Assembly: GCF_014648055.1 (NCBI RefSeq) | Contig: NZ_BMQJ01000013.1 | Coordinates: 228,305-292,304 of the forward strand | Direction of reading: 5' to 3' | Length of the DNA: 64,000 nt | Origin: Streptosporangium pseudovulgare | GTDB lineage: Bacteria; Actinomycetota; Actinomycetes; Streptosporangiales; Streptosporangiaceae | Part shown: piece after piece, positions 15,894 to 23,481 of the stretch | Numbering within the stretch: the stretch's first letter is position 1 | How the letters are laid out: the number at the start of each line of letters is the position of its first letter | Translations under genes and position numbers: made by a program | The notes under the pieces: generated by a model | The model's database searches: none | What the model was told of the DNA's origin: nothing | The model's input: only the letters and a program-made list of their open reading frames with translations

Positions 15894-18440
15894 ATGCGTC
15901 GTCGTGTGTTACCCGCCGTGTGCGGGGCCGTGATCGCGACGTTCCTCGTCGCGTTCCCCGCCCACGCGAACCCGGAGAACCCCGGTCTCACGGCACCGCC
16001 GGGGACCCCGTCCCCGGCCGGCTCCACCATCCCCTCCATCACCCCGTCCGCCGCGCCCACCGCGGGCCCGCGGCCGTCCGGGACGCCCGCGCGGTCCGCC
16101 CGCGTGGCCGAGGCGGCCGAGCCGGGCACCCAGCCGTACGCCTCCTACTGGTACCCGAACACGATCCTCGACTGGGATCCGGCGACGGACCCGGACGCGC
16201 GGTTCAACAGGTCCCGGGTGCCGCTCCGGCCGCGCACCTCCGACCCGGCGCTGAAGGCGAACGCGAACGCCCGCGCCGGCGAGGGCGAGGTCGCCTCGCT
16301 GGTGTCGTTCGCGCCCACCTCGGGCAATCCCTCGCAGGGCTCGCTTGACCCGAACCACTACGCCTTCACCTACTGGCAGTACATCGACACGCTCGTCTTC
16401 TGGGGCGGCTCCGCGGGCGAGGGCCTGATCCTCGCCCCTAACGCGACGGTGATCGACGCCGCCCACCGCAACGGCGTCAAGGTGTACGGCACGGTGTTCT
16501 TCCCGCCCACGGCGTACGGCGGGCAGATCCAGTGGGTACGCGACTTCGCCCGGAAATCCGGCTCGTCCTACCCCGTCGCCGACAAACTGGTGCAGGCGGC
16601 CCGGTACTACGGGTTCGACGGCTGGTTCATCAACCAGGAGACGGCGGGCGGCGACGCCGCGCTGGCGACCGAGATCCGCTCGCTGATGAAGTACGCCCGC
16701 GCCAAGGGCCCGGTCGAGTTCATGTGGTACGACGCGATGACCGAGAGCGGCTCGGTCTCCTGGCAGGACGCGCTCAACGGGAACAACGACGCGTTCCTGG
16801 AGGACGGCGGCCGCGTCGCGGACTCCATGTTCCTGGACTTCGGCTGGGGCGCCGGAGCCCTGGCCTCCTCGCGCACCCACGCCCGGGGCCTCGGCCGGGA
16901 CGAGCACGAGCTGTACGCGGGCATCGACACCGAGGCGAACGGATACGACACCGGGGTGAACTGGGACGCGGTGTTCCCCACCGGGCAGCCGCACGTCACC
17001 TCGCTGGGCATCTACCGGCCCGAATGGACGTGGAAGTCCTCCTCGGGCCCGGCCGACTTCCGCACCCGTGACTCCCGGTTCTGGGTGGGCGCGAACGCCG
17101 ACCCGTCCGACACCGCGACCTCCTCCTCCTGGAAGGGTCTGGCGCACTACGTCGCCGAGTCCACGGCCGTGACCGCGAAGCCGTTCGTCACCGGGTTCAA
17201 CACCGGCCACGGCGATTTCTACAACGTCGCCGGGACCCGCGTGCGCACCGGCGGCTGGAACAACCTGTCGGTGCAGGACGTGCCGCCCACCTACCGGTGG
17301 GTGGTGGAGTCCGCCGGGACCCGGCTCACGCCGTCCATCGACTACGGCGACGCGTACGAGGGCGGCTCCTCGCTGCGGCTCACCGGCAGGCTCGACGCGG
17401 CCAACACCGTGCGGCTCTACCAGGCGAGGCTGCCGGTGGCGGCCGACACCAAGCTGTCCGTCGTGGTCAAGACCCCGGCCGCGGGCCCGACCCGCCTGAA
17501 GGCGGCGGTCGCCTTCACCGACGCGCCGACCGCCTTCACCACGCTCGACCTCGGATCGACGGGCGGCACCGGCTGGGAGCGCAGGACCCTGGACCTGTCG
17601 GCGTACGCCGGCAGGACCATCGCCCAGCTCGGCCTGCGCGCCGAGGGCTCGGCCGCCTCCTACGACATCCGGGTCGGGCAGCTCGCCGTGTACGACGGAG
17701 CCGTGGACGCGCCCGCCGCGCCCTCCGGCCTCCAGGTGCTCGGCGCGGCCGACGTGTCCCCGTCCCGCAAGTCGCTCCGCCTGGCCTGGAGCGCGTCCGG
17801 CTCCGGCCAGGTCCACCACTACGACGTCTACCGCCGCAACGCCGGCGGCTCCCGGACGTACCTGGGCGCGACCCCGAACGACGTGTACTTCGTGCCGCAG
17901 CTCGACCGGGCGGGCTCGGAGACCGGTACGACGATCGAGGTCGAGGCCGTCTCCACCGAGTACGGCCGCTCGCCCGCGGCCACCGCGACCGTCACCTGGT
18001 CCGGCGAGCCCGGCGAGGAGAACGTCGCGCTCGGCCGTACGGCGACCGCCTCCGGGCAGTGCAACGCGAACGAGGGCCCCGCCAAGGCCGTGAACGGCAG
18101 CGTCACCGGCGGGAACTCCGACAAGTGGTGCACGACGACCAGTGAGAAGCGGCTGGAGGTGGACCTCGGCTCGGTCCGCTCGCTGAGCCGCCTCGTGGTC
18201 CGGCACGCCCAGGCCGGCGGGGAGTCCGCGCAGTTCAACACCCGGGACTTCACGATCCAGGTGCGCTCCGGCTCCTCCGACCCGTGGCAGACCGCCGTGA
18301 CGGTCACCGGCAACACGGCGGCCTCCACCACCCACCCCGTCGCACTGACCGCCCGGTACCTCCGGCTGTCCATCACCAAGCCGACCCAGAACACCGACCC
18401 CGCCGCCCGGATCTACGAGTTCGAGGCGTGGGGGAGGTAG
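15894..18440 (+). CDS. Secreted endo-beta-N-acetylglucosaminidase, GH85
   Basis: An 848-residue secreted enzyme. A signal peptide (RRRVLPAVCGAVIATFLVAFPAHA) precedes a Pro/Thr-rich stretch. The GH85 domain opens with YASYWYPNTILDWDPATDPDARFN, and the catalytic Asn/Glu pair is in GFDGWFINQETAG (near residues 240-250), followed by VEFMWYDAMTESG. After the barrel come beta-sandwich and FN3-like modules, then an F5/8-type C (CBM32-like) domain in the last 130 or so residues (NVALGRTATASGQCNANEG...). GH85 enzymes cut the chitobiose core of high-mannose N-glycans from glycoproteins. The ATG at 15894 follows TAAGGAG, 10 bases after the GH5-like stop. This enzyme would feed the importer encoded at 10270-13398. 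Confidence 0.92.
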   Translation: MRRRVLPAVCGAVIATFLVAFPAHANPENPGLTAPPGTPSPAGSTIPSITPSAAPTAGPRPSGTPARSARVAEAAEPGTQPYASYWYPNTILDWDPATDPDARFNRSRVPLRPRTSDPALKANANARAGEGEVASLVSFAPTSGNPSQGSLDPNHYAFTYWQYIDTLVFWGGSAGEGLILAPNATVIDAAHRNGVKVYGTVFFPPTAYGGQIQWVRDFARKSGSSYPVADKLVQAARYYGFDGWFINQETAGGDAALATEIRSLMKYARAKGPVEFMWYDAMTESGSVSWQDALNGNNDAFLEDGGRVADSMFLDFGWGAGALASSRTHARGLGRDEHELYAGIDTEANGYDTGVNWDAVFPTGQPHVTSLGIYRPEWTWKSSSGPADFRTRDSRFWVGANADPSDTATSSSWKGLAHYVAESTAVTAKPFVTGFNTGHGDFYNVAGTRVRTGGWNNLSVQDVPPTYRWVVESAGTRLTPSIDYGDAYEGGSSLRLTGRLDAANTVRLYQARLPVAADTKLSVVVKTPAAGPTRLKAAVAFTDAPTAFTTLDLGSTGGTGWERRTLDLSAYAGRTIAQLGLRAEGSAASYDIRVGQLAVYDGAVDAPAAPSGLQVLGAADVSPSRKSLRLAWSASGSGQVHHYDVYRRNAGGSRTYLGATPNDVYFVPQLDRAGSETGTTIEVEAVSTEYGRSPAATATVTWSGEPGEENVALGRTATASGQCNANEGPAKAVNGSVTGGNSDKWCTTTSEKRLEVDLGSVRSLSRLVVRHAQAGGESAQFNTRDFTIQVRSGSSDPWQTAVTVTGNTAASTTHPVALTARYLRLSITKPTQNTDPAARIYEFEAWGR

Positions 18441-18471
18441 CGCGGTAACGCGCGCCACCCGTCCGGCCGTG

Positions 18472-18516
18472 CCCCCGGTGCCCCCGGTGCCCCCGGTGCC
18501 CCCGGTGCCCCCGGTG
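18472..18516 (+). repeat. Five perfect tandem copies of a 9-bp unit
   Basis: CCCCCGGTG is repeated five times exactly in the space between the GH85 gene and the truncated ROK gene. It is non-coding as read here. Confidence 0.9.
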
Positions 18517-18563
18517 CTCCCGGGGGCGCGGCCGGCCACCACCGCCACTGACGGAGAGTCCCC

Positions 18564-19016
18564 GTGACCCACGCCCTGGCCGTCGACATCGGCGGCACCA
18601 AGATCGCTGCCGCGCTCGTCGATCCCCGCGGCGCCGTCTCGCACCGCCGGACCCGCCCCACCCCGCGCACCGACGACCCCGAGGAGGTGTTCCGCACGGT
18701 GGCGCGGCTCGCCGCCCGCGAGGGCCGCGCGGTCGCCACGGCCGCGTTCGACCGCGCCGCACGAGCCCTGGCCGGAGGAATGCTGTCCGCCGCGGCCGCC
18801 GTGGACCTCGACCTCGTCGTGGTCGGGGGAGGCGTGGCCCGCTCCGGGGACGTGCTGTTCACCCCGTTGCGGACCTGGTTCGAGCGGCTCGCCGGGCTGG
18901 ACTTCCTGCGCCGCGTACGGCTCCGCCCGTCCGCACTCGGCGGCGACGCCGGACTGGTCGGGGCCGCCGCGCTGACCCGGCGGCCCGCCACGGCGGGCCG
19001 GACCGCGCGGCGCTGA
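18564..19016 (+). pseudogene. ROK-family sugar kinase with its middle deleted in frame
   Basis: The 150-residue frame joins the two ends of a ROK kinase of normally about 300 residues. The N-terminal phosphate-binding motif AVDIGGTKIAAALVD and the following strand are intact, and the C-terminal VVVGGGVARSGDVLFTPL...LGGDAGLVGAAAL is intact. The segment between them, which holds the catalytic Asp of the NDxN region, the ExGH motif and the zinc-binding CxCGxxGCxE, is absent; the join falls near residues 50-65. GTG start with GGAGAG. It follows the GH85 gene, where a kinase for the released GlcNAc or mannose would be expected. Loss of all catalytic residues argues it is dead. Confidence 0.85.
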
Positions 19017-19100
19017 ACGCGCCGGCCGCCGCGTCACGCCCGACCCCGCCACCGCGGGCGGGCGGGAGCCGCGACGGCGGGCGGGCCGTACGATTCCGGT

Positions 19101-19550
19101 GTGACCGGCAGATCCCCCTCGGCGCAACGCCTGCGCGACCTCGCGCGGCTGCGCCGCGTCCGCGACCGGATCGACCGGGAGTACGCGCAGCCACTGGACG
19201 TCGAGGCGCTCGCCCGCGGCGCGAACATGTCGGCCGGGCACCTCAGCCGCGAGTTCAAGCTCGCCTACGGCGAGTCTCCGTACAGCTATCTGATGACGCG
19301 GCGCATCGAGCGCGCCATGGCGCTGCTGCGCCGGGGCGACCTCAGCGTCACCGAGGTCTGCTTCGCGGTCGGCTGCTCGTCGCTCGGCACCTTCAGCACC
19401 CGCTTCACCGAACTGGTCGGCATCCCGCCCAGCGCCTACCGCCGCCACGCGGCGGGCGCGACGGAGGGGATGCCGTCGTGCGTGGCCAAACAGGTGACCA
19501 GACCGGTCAGGAATCGAGAAGCCCGGGTCGCGGAGCCGCGGCTAGGGTGA
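19101..19550 (+). CDS. AraC-type DNA-binding regulator, short form
   Basis: A 149-residue protein that is almost only the AraC double helix-turn-helix: PLDVEALARGANMSAGHLSREFKLAYGESPYSYL (first) and LSVTEVCFAVGCSSLGTFSTRFTELVGIPPSAYRR (second). It has no ligand-binding N-terminal domain. GTG start. It stops 5 bases before the VOC-protein gene, a common actinobacterial pair in which the small VOC protein is co-transcribed with its regulator. Confidence 0.9.
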   Translation: MTGRSPSAQRLRDLARLRRVRDRIDREYAQPLDVEALARGANMSAGHLSREFKLAYGESPYSYLMTRRIERAMALLRRGDLSVTEVCFAVGCSSLGTFSTRFTELVGIPPSAYRRHAAGATEGMPSCVAKQVTRPVRNREARVAEPRLG

Positions 19551-19555
19551 CCGGC

Positions 19556-19966
19556 ATGGACATCGCCATCCATTCGGTCTTCCTGCCGCACGACGACCCG
19601 GACGCCTCCCTGGCCTTCTACCGCGACGCCCTCGGCTTCGAGGTCCGCGACGACATCGGCTACGGCGGGATGCGCTGGATCACGGTCGGTCCCCCCGGCC
19701 GGCCCGGCACGTCCATCGTCCTGTACCCGCCGGCCGCCGACCCCGGCGTCACCGACGACGAGCGCCGCGTCATCGCCGAGATGATGGCCAAGGGCACCTA
19801 CGCCGCCATCGTCTTCGCCACCGAGGATCTCGACGGCGTCTTCGAGCGGATCCGGGCCGGCGACGCCGAGGTCGTCCAGGAGCCGGCCGAGCAGCCGTAC
19901 GGCGTCCGCGACTGCGCCTTCCGCGACCCCGCGGGCAACCTGGTCCGCATCAACGAGCTGCGCTGA
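19556..19966 (+). CDS. VOC-superfamily (glyoxalase/bleomycin-resistance-like) protein
   Basis: A 136-residue protein with paired beta-alpha-beta-beta-beta modules: HSVFLPHDDPDASLAFYRDALGFEVRDD at the N-terminus and YAAIVFATEDLDGVFERIR...YGVRDCAFRDPAGNLVRINELR at the C-terminus. The ATG at 19556 is chosen over an upstream GTG at 19478 because the extra N-terminal residues are low-complexity and overlap the AraC gene. Likely co-transcribed with that gene. Substrate unknown. Confidence 0.88.
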   Translation: MDIAIHSVFLPHDDPDASLAFYRDALGFEVRDDIGYGGMRWITVGPPGRPGTSIVLYPPAADPGVTDDERRVIAEMMAKGTYAAIVFATEDLDGVFERIRAGDAEVVQEPAEQPYGVRDCAFRDPAGNLVRINELR

Positions 19967-20105
19967 GCCGCCCGCCCGGGGAGCCGGGCCCCACCCGCGG
20001 GAGAAAACCGGAAATGTCGCCCGTACCTGGTTAGATCATGCAGGGCGACGCCGGTGGAGACCGAAGGCGGGCCCTCTCATCCCCCGCAACGAATGGAGAC
20101 ACAGC

Positions 20106-22412
<2,307 letters not shown>

Positions 22413-22432
22413 GGCGCCTGACCGGGCCCCTC

Positions 22433-22481
22433 GGACCGTGCCCGTGCGCGGCCCTGAACGGGCCCCGCACGGGCACGGTCC
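22433..22481 (+). terminator. Long hairpin after the UvrA-like gene
   Basis: A 16-bp perfect inverted repeat (arms 22433-22448 and 22466-22481) encloses a second 5-bp stem (GGCCC/GGGCC), 21 bases past the stop codon. There is no U tract, as is common for actinobacterial terminators. Confidence 0.7.
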
Positions 22482-22578
22482 CCGAAGCGTCCGTCCCCGG
22501 CTCGACGCGCACGCCCCCGATCACGGCGGCCGGCGGCATCCGTGGTCCGCGGCCGCCGGCCCCCGCTCCTGAACGTGA

Positions 22579-22645
22579 AAAGCGCCTTCGACGGGCGTTG
22601 ACAGGACCTTCGGCGTCCGCTGTGCCTCCCGGTCGAAGGCGCTTT
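22579..22645 (-). terminator. 14-bp inverted repeat closing the peptide-gene array
   Basis: AAAGCGCCTTCGAC (22579-22592) pairs perfectly with 22632-22645. Read on the minus strand, the stem follows the last peptide gene and ends in TTTTC, so it may terminate the array transcript. The loop is long (39 bases). The inner half of one arm also belongs to the 34-bp spacer repeated at 22855-22888. Confidence 0.5.
22611..22644. repeat. 34-bp spacer repeat, copy 1 (copy 2 at 22855-22888)
   Basis: Two identical 34-base blocks start with CGGCGTCCGCTGTGCC and end with CGAAGGCGCTT. They lie 244 bases apart, one downstream of the last peptide gene and one between the last and third. A shorter related piece (GTCGAAGGTGCTT) is at 23032. 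They mark the tandem duplications that built the array. Confidence 0.85.
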
Positions 22646-22693
22646 CCTCACCGCGGTTCATCAGCGGCAGTGCCGCTCCTCACCGTGTGTTCG

Positions 22694-22816
22694 TCAGCAA
22701 CAGTCCTGGTCATCGGCCGACGCGACCGATGCGACCGATGCGACGGCCACTCCGCCGGCCGTGGCGGAGGCAGCGAGCAGCAGAGCGACCGCCAGGCGCA
22801 GCAGAGTGCGTTTCAT
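22694..22816 (-). CDS. Micro-gene A: 40-residue secreted peptide precursor ending Cys-Cys
   Basis: Begins MKRTLLRLAVALLLAASA; a basic start, a hydrophobic core and a VASVASVASA run give a textbook signal peptide. The best cleavage (Ala-x-Ala) would release the hexapeptide DDQDCC. It starts at the ATG at 22816, with GGAGATCCC directly upstream, the same ribosome binding site as the other three copies. It carries one extra VAS triplet relative to its sisters. It is the last gene of a four-gene array transcribed away from the AfsR-like regulator gene. Function unknown; the signal-peptide reading and mature product are predictions. Confidence 0.72.
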   Translation of the reverse strand: MKRTLLRLAVALLLAASATAGGVAVASVASVASADDQDCC

Positions 22817-22906
22817 GGGATCTCCTTCGTGTGACGGGACGCCGGCGGGGTCCTCGGCGTCCGCTGTGCCTCCCGGTCGAAGGCGCTTCTCCTCGCCGTG
22901 TGTTCG

Positions 22907-23020
22907 TCAGCAGCAGTAGATCGTGTCGGCCGACGCGGACGACGCGATGGCCACCCCGCCGGCCGTGGCGGAGGCGGCGAGCAGTACGGCGGCCACCAGG
23001 CGTAGCAGCGTGTGTTTCAT
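22907..23020 (-). CDS. Micro-gene B: 37-residue secreted peptide precursor ending Cys-Cys
   Basis: Begins MKHTLLRLVAAVLLAASA and ends ASSASADTIYCC. The predicted mature hexapeptide after Ala-Ser-Ala is DTIYCC. AAGGAGATCCC precedes the ATG at 23020. Closest to copy D (both MKHT..., AIASSASAD). The leader is nearly constant across the array while the four residues between the invariant Asp-start and Cys-Cys vary, which suggests the C-terminal hexapeptide is the product. Confidence 0.72.
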   Translation of the reverse strand: MKHTLLRLVAAVLLAASATAGGVAIASSASADTIYCC

Positions 23021-23062
23021 GGGATCTCCTTGTCGAAGGTGCTTTGCCTCGCCGTGTGTTCG

Positions 23063-23176
23063 TCAGCAGCAGTGCTGGTCATCGGCCGACGCGACCGATG
23101 CGACGGCCACCCCGCCGGCCGTGGCGGAGACGGCGAGCAGCAGGGCGGCCGCCAGGCGCAGCAGAGTGCGTTTCAT
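23063..23176 (-). CDS. Micro-gene C: 37-residue secreted peptide precursor ending Cys-Cys
   Basis: Begins MKRTLLRLAAALLLAVSA and ends SVASADDQHCC; predicted mature hexapeptide DDQHCC. It starts at the ATG at 23176 behind CGGAGGAGATCCC, only 13 bases after the stop of copy D, so the two are surely on one transcript. Closest to copy A (MKRT..., DDQ). Confidence 0.74.
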   Translation of the reverse strand: MKRTLLRLAAALLLAVSATAGGVAVASVASADDQHCC

Positions 23177-23189
23177 GGGATCTCCTCCG

Positions 23190-23303
23190 TCAGCAGCAGT
23201 GGGCCATGTCGGCCGACGCGGACGATGCGATGGCCACCCCGCCGGCCGTGGCGGAGGCGGCGAGCAGTACGGCGGCCGCCAGGCGCAGCAGCGTGTGTTT
23301 CAT
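23190..23303 (-). CDS. Micro-gene D: 37-residue secreted peptide precursor ending Cys-Cys
   Basis: First gene of the array, nearest the regulator. Begins MKHTLLRLAAAVLLAASA and ends ASSASADMAHCC; predicted mature hexapeptide DMAHCC. AAGGAGATCCC precedes the ATG at 23303. About 180 bases separate it from the divergent regulator start at 23482, and this gap must hold both promoters. No modification enzyme, protease or transporter gene lies next to the array. Confidence 0.74.
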   Translation of the reverse strand: MKHTLLRLAAAVLLAASATAGGVAIASSASADMAHCC

Positions 23304-23481
23304 GGGATCTCCTTCGGTGGCAGCAGCCGGCCGCCTCGGTCCGGGAAGTGGATCCGGCGACGACCGCGTCCGGGTTCGTAGACGACGATGCGCGGCCGAC
23401 CCTGAAAAATCCTTGCGAATAACCTTGAATCGGCAGATCGCAGCCGGTTACACACGGGTGATCGAGAGATTGGGGTGCGGT

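Noticed and set aside
18472..18516. A short CRISPR-like array
   Set aside because: The 9-base units are head to tail without spacers. It is a simple minisatellite.
15909..19448. A 1179-codon open frame on the minus strand opposite the GH85 gene, and similar long antisense frames (for example 20031-22388, 38178-40094)
   Set aside because: They are shadows produced by high third-position G+C. Their products are Gly/Arg/Val-rich with no domain pattern, and the sense frames have clear enzymes.
22687..23310. The peptide genes as lanthipeptide or other modified-peptide precursors
   Set aside because: The leaders are Sec-type signal peptides, the cores are only about six residues, and no modification enzyme, protease or peptide exporter is adjacent.
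22687..23457. An N-terminal extension of the AfsR-like protein with a repeated VSWDLL motif
   Set aside because: The repeats are the antisense reading of the four peptide genes. The real regulator begins at its winged-helix domain at about 23482.
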